NCBI GenBank assembly: GCA_016716365.1
Contig: JADJWM010000017.1
Span: 1-64,000, forward strand
Direction of reading: 5' to 3'
DNA length: 64,000 bases
DNA from: Chloracidobacterium sp.
Lineage (GTDB): Bacteria > Acidobacteriota > Blastocatellia > Pyrinomonadales > Pyrinomonadaceae
Numbering within the stretch: the stretch's first letter is position 1; each line of letters begins with the position of its first letter. The notes beneath the pieces were generated by a model that was not told the origin of the DNA, made no database searches, and saw only the letters and a list, made by a program, of their open reading frames with translations. Made by a program: the position numbers and the translations under genes. Shown here piece after piece: positions 36,054 to 45,255 of this stretch.

Positions 36054-36512
36054 TTAGGTGGGGTTGGTCTTTACCACTTTCGCGGTTTTTTCGGCGGATC
36101 TCTTTTTTGATCTTTTTCGGGCTTTGCTCGACGTGGCGTCATCGTCGTCGTCATCTTCCTCCGCCTGGAGGACATCACCCGTTACTGCGTCGATCTCGAC
36201 ATCCCAGACCTTTCCGTCGGCATCCCGGATATCGAACGCGTACTGGAGCCTGCCCTTTTCTTTTTCGAGCTCCTCATCGATCACTCGTCCGTTTACGCGT
36301 CCGATCGCGATGGTCCGGGCTTCCTCGATACTCAGCTTTACTCGCTGCTTATCCTCGACACTAAGATCCTCGTCGTCATCATCATCCTCGCGTTCCACCT
36401 TTTTTGGGCTGTCTTTATCATCCTGTGCAACGGCAGCAACCGGAACCAGGGCGACAATAGTTCCGAAGGCGAAAACAAGGAAAAGCGTCTTTATTAACGA
36501 ACTCAAATTCAT
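36054..36512 (-). CDS. Secreted acidic PepSY-domain protein
   Basis: A 152-residue exported protein; ATG 36512 begins a signal peptide (MNLSSLIKTLFLVFAFGTIV to VAVAQ). A run of Asp (EREDDDDDEDLS) precedes a PepSY domain (VKLSIEEARTIAIGRVNG, LEKEKGRLQYAFDIRDADGK, VWDVEIDAVTGDVLQAEEDD). The tail is first acidic then basic (ARKRSKKRSAEKTAK). PepSY domains are often protease inhibitors or metal-linked. The mixed acid/basic low-complexity ends are unusual. It is divergent from rpmH. Confidence 0.82.
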   Translation of the reverse strand: MNLSSLIKTLFLVFAFGTIVALVPVAAVAQDDKDSPKKVEREDDDDDEDLSVEDKQRVKLSIEEARTIAIGRVNGRVIDEELEKEKGRLQYAFDIRDADGKVWDVEIDAVTGDVLQAEEDDDDDDATSSKARKRSKKRSAEKTAKVVKTNPT

Positions 36513-36611
36513 TTGAATCACCTCTCTGAAACTTCCATATCTCAACATTTGCGCCCAAATCTATTCCTCATGTGCAGAGTTGTCAATAGCCAATTTGCCC
36601 GTGCGAAACCT

Positions 36612-36640
36612 TTGACACGAAGGGCCAATCTACGTAAACT
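36612..36640 (+). promoter_or_regulatory. Promoter of the rpmH-rnpA-yidD-yidC operon
   Basis: TTGACA (36612-36617) and TAAACT (36635-36640) are separated by 17 bases, upstream of the rnpA and rpmH starts. The predicted transcript start is near 36647, leaving room for a ribosome site before either start codon. Confidence 0.7.
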
Positions 36641-36668
36641 TAAAGTTTTCACTTTCGGGTGAAAGCCC

Positions 36669-37229
36669 ATGGAGAGCAATTATGCCGCAGAGAACATTTC
36701 AACCAAACAACCGCCGCCGCGCGAAAAAGCACGGTTTCAGGGCGAGGATGGCAACGAAGAACGGGCGCGCCGTCCTGAAACGACGCAGGGCAAAAGGCCG
36801 CAAGCGCCTGACCGTTCAGCATTACTAGGCTTTTCGCTGCCGAAGGAAGCCCGGGTCCGCAAACGAGCCGAGTTTCTGGCCGTTTACGAAAAAGGAAAGC
36901 GCTTTGAAGGCCGTTTGATGACGGTTTTCATTTTGCCTTCCGAACGGCCTTTGAACCGCATTGGCGTTACCGCGACGAAGAAAGCGATCGGCACGAAGGC
37001 GCACGACCGAAACCGCGCAAAACGCCTTCTTCGGGAAGCCTTTCGCTTGAGCAGGAACGAAATCGACTCGGTCGGCGTATCTTTTGATTGGGTCGTTAAC
37101 GCAAGGCGAAGCATCCTTTCGCGAAAGTTAAAGGATGTGATCGACGACCTGGGCCAGATCGTTTCGCGAATACGGACGGATGTCTCAAGGAAGCGGGGTT
37201 CTCGGAGTGCCGAGATCGACGAAGAGTGA
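36669..37229 (+). CDS. rnpA: RNase P protein, frame opening upstream of rpmH
   Basis: RnpA binds RNase P RNA and helps tRNA 5' processing. The conserved core begins near residue 60 (ARVRKRAEFLAVYEKGKRF) and contains RIGVTATKKAIGTKAHDRN and RAKRLLREAFRLS, with the RNR signature in DRNRAKR. In this frame there is no ATG, GTG or TTG between the ATG at 36669 and the core. The only standard start therefore lies 13 bases before the rpmH start, and the frame contains the whole of rpmH out of frame. That would give 186 residues with a charged N-terminal extension. A comparable arrangement is known from Thermus. Use of a rare start (ATT or CTG) closer to the core cannot be excluded. Confidence 0.85.
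   Translation: MESNYAAENISTKQPPPREKARFQGEDGNEERARRPETTQGKRPQAPDRSALLGFSLPKEARVRKRAEFLAVYEKGKRFEGRLMTVFILPSERPLNRIGVTATKKAIGTKAHDRNRAKRLLREAFRLSRNEIDSVGVSFDWVVNARRSILSRKLKDVIDDLGQIVSRIRTDVSRKRGSRSAEIDEE
36682..36828 (+). CDS. rpmH: Ribosomal protein L34
   Basis: A 48-residue L34: MPQRTFQPNNRRRAKKHGF then RARMATKNGRAVLKRRRAKG and KRLTVQHY. Only the second residue (Pro for the usual Lys) differs from the common start. A GGAGAG ribosome site lies at 36671-36676, overlapping the first codons of the rnpA frame. The gene is embedded within the extended rnpA frame, read +1 relative to it. It heads the classical origin-proximal operon. Confidence 0.97.
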   Translation: MPQRTFQPNNRRRAKKHGFRARMATKNGRAVLKRRRAKGRKRLTVQHY

Positions 37230-37289
37230 GCCGGAGGCGGCCGATTCTTATAAGTCGGACACGCAACGACCAAAGAAGGCAAAAGTATA

Positions 37290-37499
37290 ATGAAGTTCTT
37301 GGTCATCGATCTTCTGGGATTCTACAAGGCAATAGTCTCGCCTTTTATCCCGCCCGCGTGTCGATTTGAGCCTACCTGTTCCGAATACGCTATGGAGGCC
37401 GTTGCAAAACATGGAGCGGCTCGGGGTTCCTGGATGGCGCTAAAGCGATTGCTTCGATGCCAGCCATTTTGTGCCGGCGGACACGACCCGGTGCATTGA
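37290..37499 (+). CDS. yidD: Membrane protein insertion efficiency factor YidD
   Basis: A 69-residue YidD (UPF0161) protein: LLGFYKAIVSPFIPPACRFE, then PTCSEYAMEAVAKHGAARGS, and the end RLLRCQPFCAGGHDPV. The conserved Cys residues (ACRF, TCSEY, RCQPF) are present. It helps YidC-dependent membrane insertion and lies, as usual, between rnpA and yidC. Confidence 0.96.
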   Translation: MKFLVIDLLGFYKAIVSPFIPPACRFEPTCSEYAMEAVAKHGAARGSWMALKRLLRCQPFCAGGHDPVH

Positions 37500-37612
37500 T
37501 CGAGGATCCGGGTTCGAGGCCAGCGGACCTCGGCCGCCCGGCTAGATAGAGAGTTTCGCAATGGACTGCGTTGAACGAGATCAGCAGTCGACAATCCGCA
37601 ATCCGAAATTAG

Positions 37613-39562
37613 ATGGTGGATCAACAGGATAAACAGGGCCAGAGCCGATTCTTAATTGCAGCACTGCTGTCAATGGTCGTTCTTTTCGCCTGGTCTTACT
37701 TCTTCGCGCCGACCAAACCACCCGAGAACAGCAATACAGCGGCAACGGCTGCAAATACGGCCGAAACGCTTCCGGCCCAAACCCCGACCCAGCCTGCACC
37801 GGTTCCGCAAGCGCCCGCTTCTGCTCCGGATAACATCCCGGCGCGGACAGTTCGGATCAAATCACCGCTCTATGACGTAACGCTCGATTCCAAGGGTGCC
37901 GTTGCGACGAGTTGGATCTTGTTGCGAAATCGCACGCCCAAGGGCGATTCACCCATTTATGCCGATGGTTCGAACGGCAACGAGCAAAAGCCGCTTCAGT
38001 TGATCTCGCAGAAGGCATTGGAACAGGAGCCGCGTGAAGTCCCGTTTCGATTGGTCTTTGCCGATCAGAACTTAACGACGCTCGCCAACGGCCGAAATTA
38101 CCAGATCTCTGCTGCCGAGAATGAGATCGAACTAGGTGAAGGCGACGAGCGAGAGATCGTCTTTACGCTTACGGATCCGAACGGTGTTGAGATCAAGAAG
38201 GCATTTGTCTTTCGCGGCAACTCGTATGTAGCCGATCTGGCAGTGACCGCAATCCAGAACGGCCAGCCCTTACCGAACGCGAAACTGGCCCTCGGTGCTA
38301 GCATCGGCGACCACGCGATCAACCACCACGGTTTCTATCACATTGAATCCGAGACGGTTGCCATTGTTGATGGGGAGATCAAGCGACATCAAGGTTATTA
38401 TTCGTTTACTTACGACGCCAATAATCAGGCCTCGCTTGCGGATCAGGGATCCGTGGATTGGGCCGGTGTCGGCGATGCTTACTTTGCGATGGCGGCGATC
38501 CCCGCATCGCCACAGCAAAACATTGAATACAGGGCCTATAAATACGATGTTGAGACACAGCCATTTTTCCCAAGTATTTGGCGATGGGCGATACGGAGCC
38601 CTGAAACGAAAGAAACCAGGCACCTCGTCACAGCATTTGTTCCGGTAACGACTGACGGTTCCGCGACGAAGGTATATACAGGAACAAAAGACTATTTTCT
38701 GCTCAGTGAATTGAGCGGCGATTCCCTTTTTAGTGAACCAAACGGAAATTTGAAGGGTGCCGACGGGCGCGCCGTTTCGCTGGTCGATCTGATAAACTTC
38801 AGCAACTACCGCCCGATCAGATTTTTTGTAAAACCGCTGTCGATCCCTATCCTGCATGCACTAAACTTTTTCAACACGATCGCGGCAAATTACGGCGTCG
38901 CGATCATTATCTTTACCTTCCTGTTCTATTCGCTGCTGTTTCCGTTGAGGTGGAAGCAGTCTAAGTCGTTCAAGAAGGCGTCTTCCAACGCTCCGAAAAT
39001 GCAGGAGCTGCAGAAGAAGATCAAGGACATGCAGGCAAAGGGCGTCCCGACAGACGATCCGCGGATGCGCGAATTGCAGATGCAGCAGCTTAGGCTGACT
39101 AAGGACGCTTTGCCGATCGGGGGATGTCTTCCGATGCTGCTTCAGTTCCCGCTTCTGTTCGCGTTCTACACCGCGATCACGATCGCCCTTGATGCCCGCC
39201 AGGCATCGTTCATGTGGATCCCCGACCTATCCGGCGCCGATCCTTGGCACCTGCTTGAATTCGGTTTCGCGATCTCAATGGTCCTGGCGATGAAATTCAC
39301 GCCGACCACGGCCGCAGTCACGCCCGAGCAGCAGATGCAGCAGAAAATGATGACCTGGCTGATGCCGGTTATGATGCTTTGGGTGATGTGGACCGCACCG
39401 GCCGGTTTGCTGCTTTATTGGTTCTTCGGAAACATCGTTAGCTTTGGCCAGCAGATGCTGATCAACCGTCTGAATAAAACGAACGAGCCGCCGGCGGCAG
39501 AAGTGGTAGAATCGGTTCCGAAAAGCGCGAAGAAGGTAAAGCCGAAGTTGAGTACTTCATAA
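37613..39562 (+). CDS. yidC: Membrane protein insertase YidC
   Basis: A 649-residue YidC/Oxa1 insertase. The N-terminal anchor (FLIAALLSMVVLFAWSYFFA, residues 12-31) is followed by a Pro/Ala/Thr linker and a large periplasmic beta domain (about 75-400). Then come the Oxa1 core helices with FFNTIAANYGVAIIIFTFLF, a cytosolic coiled coil (SNAPKMQELQKKIKDMQAKG) and MLLQFPLLFAFYTAI. The Gram-negative-type periplasmic domain supports a diderm host. It inserts and folds inner-membrane proteins with or without SecYEG. Confidence 0.97.
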   Translation: MVDQQDKQGQSRFLIAALLSMVVLFAWSYFFAPTKPPENSNTAATAANTAETLPAQTPTQPAPVPQAPASAPDNIPARTVRIKSPLYDVTLDSKGAVATSWILLRNRTPKGDSPIYADGSNGNEQKPLQLISQKALEQEPREVPFRLVFADQNLTTLANGRNYQISAAENEIELGEGDEREIVFTLTDPNGVEIKKAFVFRGNSYVADLAVTAIQNGQPLPNAKLALGASIGDHAINHHGFYHIESETVAIVDGEIKRHQGYYSFTYDANNQASLADQGSVDWAGVGDAYFAMAAIPASPQQNIEYRAYKYDVETQPFFPSIWRWAIRSPETKETRHLVTAFVPVTTDGSATKVYTGTKDYFLLSELSGDSLFSEPNGNLKGADGRAVSLVDLINFSNYRPIRFFVKPLSIPILHALNFFNTIAANYGVAIIIFTFLFYSLLFPLRWKQSKSFKKASSNAPKMQELQKKIKDMQAKGVPTDDPRMRELQMQQLRLTKDALPIGGCLPMLLQFPLLFAFYTAITIALDARQASFMWIPDLSGADPWHLLEFGFAISMVLAMKFTPTTAAVTPEQQMQQKMMTWLMPVMMLWVMWTAPAGLLLYWFFGNIVSFGQQMLINRLNKTNEPPAAEVVESVPKSAKKVKPKLSTS

Positions 39563-39620
39563 GTTCAACAGGCTTCCAGCTTGTTGCGGCAGCAGACCGG
39601 AAAGTCTGCTGCACACGAAT

Positions 39621-40070
39621 ATGACCGAAACCTGCGAAAACGCCGAAAAATTTCTGGCTGAGCTGATCGATGAACTCGGCATGGAGCTGAGCGTTTCCGC
39701 CGAGATGACCGAAGAAGGCTGCGTGCTTGACCTCCAGGGCGAGGACTCTCACTTTGCCCATGCAGAGAACGGCGAGCTGCTCGATGCATTTGAGACCATC
39801 CTCTTCCAGGTCTATGGCCGGCAACTCGACCGCCAGCATCGGTTCATTGTTGATGCCGACGGGTATAGAAAGACCCGGAAGAAAGAGCTGCAGGCAATGG
39901 CACGCTTTGCCGGCGACCAGGTACGAAAGAGCGGCCGGCCGTTCACCTTCGGGGTCCTGAATTCCACAGAACGCCGCATTATCCACACAACGCTTCAAGC
40001 CGAAGAGGACCTGGCCAGCGAATCGGTCGGCGAAGGCCGCGACCGCAGACTGCAGGTCCGGTTGAAGTAG
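39621..40070 (+). CDS. jag: R3H-domain RNA-binding protein (Jag/KhpB family)
   Basis: A 149-residue protein with a KH-like N-terminal part (NAEKFLAELIDELGMELSVS, LDAFETILFQVYGRQL) and a C-terminal R3H domain with ERRIIHTTLQ (Arg and His four residues apart). The usual Jag N-terminal domain is absent, giving a short form. Jag/KhpB proteins bind RNA and follow yidC in many genomes, as here. Confidence 0.88.
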   Translation: MTETCENAEKFLAELIDELGMELSVSAEMTEEGCVLDLQGEDSHFAHAENGELLDAFETILFQVYGRQLDRQHRFIVDADGYRKTRKKELQAMARFAGDQVRKSGRPFTFGVLNSTERRIIHTTLQAEEDLASESVGEGRDRRLQVRLK

Positions 40071-40157
40071 ATCTTCTCCACATAGCCTAATAGACAAAAA
40101 GATCTTTGAGGAATTTCGTCTCTGGGTAACTTTGTGTCTTTGTGGTAATGCTTTTCT

Positions 40158-41540
40158 ATGGCGGACACAATCGTAGCACTCGCAACACCGGCCGGCCGCA
40201 GCGGAATAGGCGTGGTGAGATTGAGCGGGAAGGAGAGCCTTTCGTTCTGGGCTCGATTGTGCGGCGAGAGGGGTCTTGATCCAGAGCCAAGATATTCTCA
40301 TCTCAAGAGCCTTGTCGATATTGAAAGCGGTGACGTGATCGATGAAGCCATCGTCACTTATTTCAAAGCACCTCATTCGTTCACTGGTGAGGATGTCGTC
40401 GAGGTAAGCTGCCATGGGTCGCCTGTGCTGCTTCGGCAGGTGATCGATTCATGTCTGAAGCTTGGTGCAAGGCTGGCCGAACCAGGCGAATTCACCCTGC
40501 GTGCATTGTCGAACGGTCGAATGGACCTTGCCGAGGCCGAGGCGATCCGTGACCTGATCGACGCGCAAACGACGGCCGCAGCTCGGCAGGCCGTGCGGCA
40601 GATGCGCGGCGAGTTTTCTCATAAACTTCAGCCGATCAAAGATGAATTGCTCAATTCAATTGTCGTGCTTGAGTCTGCCCTCGAGTTCGTAGAGGACGAT
40701 TTGCCCGAGATGCAGGCGGCGGGGCTCAGAGACAAGCTATCGGGCATTGCTGCAGATATCGGCCTGATTTCATCGACATTTAAGGCCGGAAAGTTGATCC
40801 GAGACGGGCTGCGTGTCACCCTCGTCGGCCGGCCAAACGTTGGTAAGTCAAGCCTTTTCAACGCCTTACTTGGTTCGGACAGAGCTATCGTCACCGAGAT
40901 CCCGGGCACGACCCGTGACCATATCCACGAACGGTTCGTTGTAAACGACATTCCCGTATCGCTTATCGACACGGCCGGCCTGCGTGAGACCGATGACATC
41001 GTCGAAAGCATTGGCGTGGAACGCTCGAGAAGGGTGATCGCCGATGCTGACTTGGTGATGGTGATGATCGATTCGTCGGAAGAAATTTCAGAAGATGATC
41101 TGCAGATCCTTGAATCGGTAAGAGAAATTCCCAATATCGTGGTCATTAACAAGATCGATAAGGTCGAAACTGAAGACGTCAAACGGTCCATCCAAGAGAT
41201 CAAAACGTCATCGCCGGGCGTACCATTCGAATTTGCCACCGTATCAGCGAAATTGGGAATGGGCATCGACGACCTAAAGCGCGCGATCGTCGATCGCTTT
41301 GCCGCCGACAATAAAGGCAATTCCGGTTTCCTTGTTACAGATGCCCGTCATCACGACCTGCTTGTCCGCTCGCGAGCCGAAGTGCTGTCGTCTATTGAAC
41401 TGCTCGATCAGAAAGCGAGCGAAGAAATTATCCTCGTCGGCCTCCATAATGCACTTCGCTACCTTGGACAAATAACCGGCGAGACGACTACGGAAGACAT
41501 GCTCACACGCATCTTTTCGACATTCTGCATCGGAAAGTGA
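40158..41540 (+). CDS. mnmE: tRNA modification GTPase MnmE
   Basis: A 460-residue GTPase. The N-terminal tetrahydrofolate-binding domain starts DTIVALATPAGRSGIGVVRL. The G domain has G1 GRPNVGKSSLFNALL (about residue 223), G2/switch GTTRDH, G3 DTAGLRETDD and G4 NKID. It ends in the catalytic FCIGK. With MnmG it adds the cmnm5 group to U34 of several tRNAs. Normally next to mnmG; here one unrelated gene lies between. Confidence 0.97.
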   Translation: MADTIVALATPAGRSGIGVVRLSGKESLSFWARLCGERGLDPEPRYSHLKSLVDIESGDVIDEAIVTYFKAPHSFTGEDVVEVSCHGSPVLLRQVIDSCLKLGARLAEPGEFTLRALSNGRMDLAEAEAIRDLIDAQTTAAARQAVRQMRGEFSHKLQPIKDELLNSIVVLESALEFVEDDLPEMQAAGLRDKLSGIAADIGLISSTFKAGKLIRDGLRVTLVGRPNVGKSSLFNALLGSDRAIVTEIPGTTRDHIHERFVVNDIPVSLIDTAGLRETDDIVESIGVERSRRVIADADLVMVMIDSSEEISEDDLQILESVREIPNIVVINKIDKVETEDVKRSIQEIKTSSPGVPFEFATVSAKLGMGIDDLKRAIVDRFAADNKGNSGFLVTDARHHDLLVRSRAEVLSSIELLDQKASEEIILVGLHNALRYLGQITGETTTEDMLTRIFSTFCIGK

Positions 41541-41763
41541 TAAAGGTTCGAACATGCGTGAATCAAAGTGAGAGATTCATTGCCAAGCTTCTTTGAGCTG
41601 TCGCGGAATTGCCCTAACGACTTCTGTCTTCGTACTTGAGATCAGGAGATTGTGAGTCATGATCAACAAGGCCTCGGAAGCGCCAGGGGAACGGCCCGGC
41701 ACCCGCTCCGATTATAGAAAAATGCAGATCTCAACATAGAATGGTTGAACGGAGGATATTGAA

Positions 41764-43251
41764 ATGCTGCCAAAAGAGCCGGGACTGGAAATGGATTTTA
41801 CGCTTGAGAGTGAAAGGTCCGGGATCGTTGACGAACCTGCCTTCCAGCTGTTGATGCTGGGCGATTGGAGCTCCGATCAGGCCCGAGGAGATTGGGGACA
41901 TCGAAGACCGATCGAGGTCGACCGCGACAACTTCGACGACGTAATGCGAAGCCTGGATATTAGACTTGAGATCGATTGCGACGGCGTTGCTGTGAATGTT
42001 GCGTTGGATTCGATGGATTCATTCCATCCGGACGAGCTGTTCAAAACGCTCCCGGTCTTTAGTGACCTACGCGGCCTGCGAAAGCGGCTGCGAGACCCGC
42101 AGACCTTCAATTCGGCTGCTCGTGAGATCAGATCGTCATCGGGGGTGCCGATCGAAGCAACAAGAGAAGAGGCCGCAACCCCCCGGCCTGAAACTCCAGC
42201 AAGCGGCAGCCTTTTGGATTCGATACTTGCGAACCCGGAGGGCGGCGAATCGGCCGCAAAAGCGCCGGTCTCGGGTGACCTGGCCCGATTGGTCGAGCAC
42301 GTTGTCCGGCCTCATTTGATCGGGGTCGATGAAGATGAGCAGGCCTCCTTAATTGGAGGCGTCGACATGGGGATTGCTGCGGTCATGAGATCGATCCTCC
42401 ATGACCGGAAATTCAAGGACCTTGAGGCCGCTTGGCGAGGATTGTACTTTCTGGTCAGACGGACCGAAACGGCCTCGGACCTGCGGATCTTCATTTTTGA
42501 TGCGACGAAAGCAGAGGTCGCCGAAGACGTCAAGGACCCGGAAAGGTCGTCCGTGAAAAGCACCCTCCTTAAGGGGGCGAACGGAGATCCGTGGGCAGCG
42601 TTCTTCGGCAACTATGGATATGCGGCCGACGTTGATGATATCGCTGCGATCATCAGGATCGGAAAGATCGCGGCCTCGGCCAAAACGCCTTTCATATCTC
42701 ACATTCGGCCCGAAATTCTTGGGGTCGATTCACTTTCAGACCGGCCGGATCCTGATGAATGGGACCTGTCGGGCGAAAGTAGCGGCGGGAAACTTTGGTC
42801 CGCAGTGCGTGAATTACCGGAGTCGAAGTTCGTGGGGATGACAATGCCCCGGTTTCTGTCAAGGCTGCCGTACGGATCGGCGACCGAACCAACGGAGGCG
42901 TTCTCGTTCGAGGAATTTGTCGATCCCGGTGATACCTCGAATCTGCTATGGTCAAACGGCTGTTTTGTTGCTGCGCAGTTACTTGGGGCGAGCTACAGTC
43001 AATTTGGATGGCAGTTCGGTGAACAATACGTTCAAGACGTCGACGGGTTGCCCATGTACGTTATTCGAAGCGGGGGCGAGACGATACAACAACCTTCTGC
43101 CGAGGTTCAGTTAAGCCAGAATTCGGCTGAAAAATTGATGGAATACGGCGTAATGCCATTGGTATCATTCAAGGATTCGGACCGCGTCCGTTTACTTCGC
43201 CTGCAGTCGATCACAGATCCCGTCAGCAGGCTGGCGGCCCGTTGGGGCTGA
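41764..43251 (+). CDS. Fused TssB-TssC contractile sheath protein
   Basis: A 495-residue fusion of the two type VI secretion sheath subunits. Residues about 26-125 resemble TssB/VipA (RPIEVDRDNFDDVMRSLDI; MDSFHPDELFKTLPVFSDL). After a disordered linker (about 130-175), residues from about 185 resemble TssC/VipB (HDRKFKDLEAAWRGLYFLVR, the common family signature; GNYGYAADVDDIAA; FVGMTMPRFLSRLPYG; LLWSNGCFVAAQLLGASYSQ). A ribosome site (GGAGG) precedes the ATG. No other T6SS component is in the window. It is set between mnmE and mnmG in the same direction, which is unusual. It may serve a sheath whose other parts are encoded elsewhere. Confidence 0.85.
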   Translation: MLPKEPGLEMDFTLESERSGIVDEPAFQLLMLGDWSSDQARGDWGHRRPIEVDRDNFDDVMRSLDIRLEIDCDGVAVNVALDSMDSFHPDELFKTLPVFSDLRGLRKRLRDPQTFNSAAREIRSSSGVPIEATREEAATPRPETPASGSLLDSILANPEGGESAAKAPVSGDLARLVEHVVRPHLIGVDEDEQASLIGGVDMGIAAVMRSILHDRKFKDLEAAWRGLYFLVRRTETASDLRIFIFDATKAEVAEDVKDPERSSVKSTLLKGANGDPWAAFFGNYGYAADVDDIAAIIRIGKIAASAKTPFISHIRPEILGVDSLSDRPDPDEWDLSGESSGGKLWSAVRELPESKFVGMTMPRFLSRLPYGSATEPTEAFSFEEFVDPGDTSNLLWSNGCFVAAQLLGASYSQFGWQFGEQYVQDVDGLPMYVIRSGGETIQQPSAEVQLSQNSAEKLMEYGVMPLVSFKDSDRVRLLRLQSITDPVSRLAARWG

Positions 43252-43312
43252 CGAAATGCTTGAATTTCCAGTGTGTCGAGCCTTACAATGATCGATTGGC
43301 CCCTTTTTAACA

Positions 43313-45202
43313 ATGTTTGATGAATCGTTCGATGTAGTGGTTATCGGCGCCGGACACGCAGGCTGCGAAGCAGCTTCTGCCGCGGCCAGGCTGGGTGCGC
43401 GCACCGCGCTTGTTACCATTAATCTGGATCTAATAGGGCAAATGTCTTGCAATCCTGCGGTGGGCGGTATCGCAAAAGGGCACGTCGTTCGTGAGATCGA
43501 CGCTCTTGGGGGGATCATGGGCCGGGTGATCGATCGAACGGGGATCCAATTTCGGCTCTTGAACCGATCCCGGGGCCCGGCCGTTCAGTCACCGCGGGCG
43601 CAGGCCGACCGCGGTCTCTATCGGACAGAAATGCGGCGAGTGCTGGAAGCGACTTCGGAGCTACATCTTCGCCAAGGTGTTGTGACCGATCTAATTGTTG
43701 CAAACAATAAGGTTACAGGCGTTGAACTTAGCGACACGAGACGTTTTGGAGCCAAGTCGGTAGTCGTTGCCACGGGCACTTTCCTGAATGGTATGATCCA
43801 CACCGGCAGACAGACGTATTCGGCCGGCCGTGCGGGGGAGCCCGCATCGATAGAGTTGGCTGATTCGCTGAAGCGCCGCGGATTTCCGGTTGGTCGATTG
43901 AAGACAGGGACCCCGCCGCGGCTTGACGGCCGAACGATCGACTGGGACGCATTTGAACCGCAGCCGCCGGATAAAGAGCCGGTGCCATTCTCCTTTGCAA
44001 CGGAGCGGATCCAACAGCCGCAGATCCAGTGCTATATAGGCTTTACGAGCGACAAGCTTCATCAGACCATTCGCGATAATCTGCACCAGTCACCGCTATA
44101 TTCCGGAAAGATCAAAGGGATCGGTCCGCGTTATTGCCCGTCGATCGAGGATAAGGTGGTAAAGTTTGGCGACAAGGACCGGCACCAGCTTTTTCTTGAA
44201 CCTGAAGGTCGTAACACCAACGAAGTTTACCTGAACGGATTTTCGACCTCTCTTCCTTCGTCTCTGCAGCTTGAACTTCTGCGAATGATCGATGGTTTCG
44301 GCAACGTCCGGATAATCCGGCCTGGATACGCGATCGAGTATGATTTTATTGATCCTCGGGAACTCCGGCCTACAATGGCGTCGTCCAGAATGCAGGGCCT
44401 TTTTCTTGCGGGCCAAATAAACGGAACCACGGGATACGAGGAAGCGGCATGCCAGGGCCTTCTGGCTGGAATTAACGCCGCCTTTTCCGCGCAGGGACGA
44501 AGGGGATTCACGCTGGCAAGAGATGAGGCTTATATTGGTGTCCTAGCAGATGACCTTATCCAGCACGGCGTAGATGAGCCATACCGCCTTTTCACGTCCC
44601 GTGCTGAAGCCCGCTTGAAACTTCGTCACGACACCGCAGACGAACGTCTGTATCCGAAAGGACGCGAGCTCGGCTTGATCGGTGACAACGACTGGGTACG
44701 GTTCGAACAAAAAAGGGATAGGATCGCGTACTTACGGAACTTGCTGGATGAGACGAGATTCAAGCGCTCAACGCCCGAATACGCAAGTGTTTCGCAGATA
44801 CTGGGTTGCGATCTTGGCGATTCTTTCACACTGTCGCAGCTCGCATTGCGGCAAGGCGTCAAACCGGATCTCGTTCACCGATTGCTCCCGGACACGATTC
44901 GGACAAATCTGAATATAAGCGAGTTGGAAACCGCCTTGGCCGATTCGCTGTACAGGAGCTACATTGATAAGCACCAAGCTGCAGCCGAAAGGATAAACCA
45001 TCACGATACGCTCCGCGTCCCTGACGAATTCGCGTTTTCAGCCATCGGCGGCCTTTCCAACGAGATGATCGAAAGATTGGAGCGCGCCCAGCCACGAACT
45101 TTCGCCCAGGTTCGAAAGATCGCGGGGTTGACGCCGGCTGCCGTTTCGTCGGTTCTCGTGCACCTTACCGCGGCCAACACGGACTCGGCGTCCAGGAATT
45201 GA
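43313..45202 (+). CDS. mnmG: tRNA uridine-5-carboxymethylaminomethyl(34) synthesis enzyme MnmG
   Basis: A 629-residue FAD enzyme. The N-terminal dinucleotide-binding motif is VIGAGHAGCEAASAAARLG, followed by SCNPAVGGIAKGHVVREIDA and ALGGIMGRVIDRTGIQFRLL, typical MnmG signatures. RLKTGTPPRLDG, GTTGYEEAACQGLLAGINAA and a helical C-terminal domain complete the protein. It partners MnmE. Its usual neighbour rsmG is not found between this gene and parA. Confidence 0.97.
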   Translation: MFDESFDVVVIGAGHAGCEAASAAARLGARTALVTINLDLIGQMSCNPAVGGIAKGHVVREIDALGGIMGRVIDRTGIQFRLLNRSRGPAVQSPRAQADRGLYRTEMRRVLEATSELHLRQGVVTDLIVANNKVTGVELSDTRRFGAKSVVVATGTFLNGMIHTGRQTYSAGRAGEPASIELADSLKRRGFPVGRLKTGTPPRLDGRTIDWDAFEPQPPDKEPVPFSFATERIQQPQIQCYIGFTSDKLHQTIRDNLHQSPLYSGKIKGIGPRYCPSIEDKVVKFGDKDRHQLFLEPEGRNTNEVYLNGFSTSLPSSLQLELLRMIDGFGNVRIIRPGYAIEYDFIDPRELRPTMASSRMQGLFLAGQINGTTGYEEAACQGLLAGINAAFSAQGRRGFTLARDEAYIGVLADDLIQHGVDEPYRLFTSRAEARLKLRHDTADERLYPKGRELGLIGDNDWVRFEQKRDRIAYLRNLLDETRFKRSTPEYASVSQILGCDLGDSFTLSQLALRQGVKPDLVHRLLPDTIRTNLNISELETALADSLYRSYIDKHQAAAERINHHDTLRVPDEFAFSAIGGLSNEMIERLERAQPRTFAQVRKIAGLTPAAVSSVLVHLTAANTDSASRN

Positions 45203-45255
45203 ACCCTTCGCTTTTGCGTAAATGTTTTTTACCTCTTCTCCGGGGGCCTCATCGA

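Noticed and set aside
35932..36056. Short frame after purN ending VKNAGAVPKQYSLAGH
   Set aside because: It has a protein-like tail but no standard start or ribosome site outside purN; possibly a remnant of a lost gene, not enough to annotate.
41660..41740. Tiny ORF MINKASEAPGERPGTRSDYR.. upstream of the sheath gene
   Set aside because: Only 26 residues, weakly spaced ribosome site and no recognisable features.
41764..43251. Phage tail sheath rather than T6SS sheath
   Set aside because: The motifs match TssB and TssC, not the phage tail sheath family, and no phage genes are adjacent.
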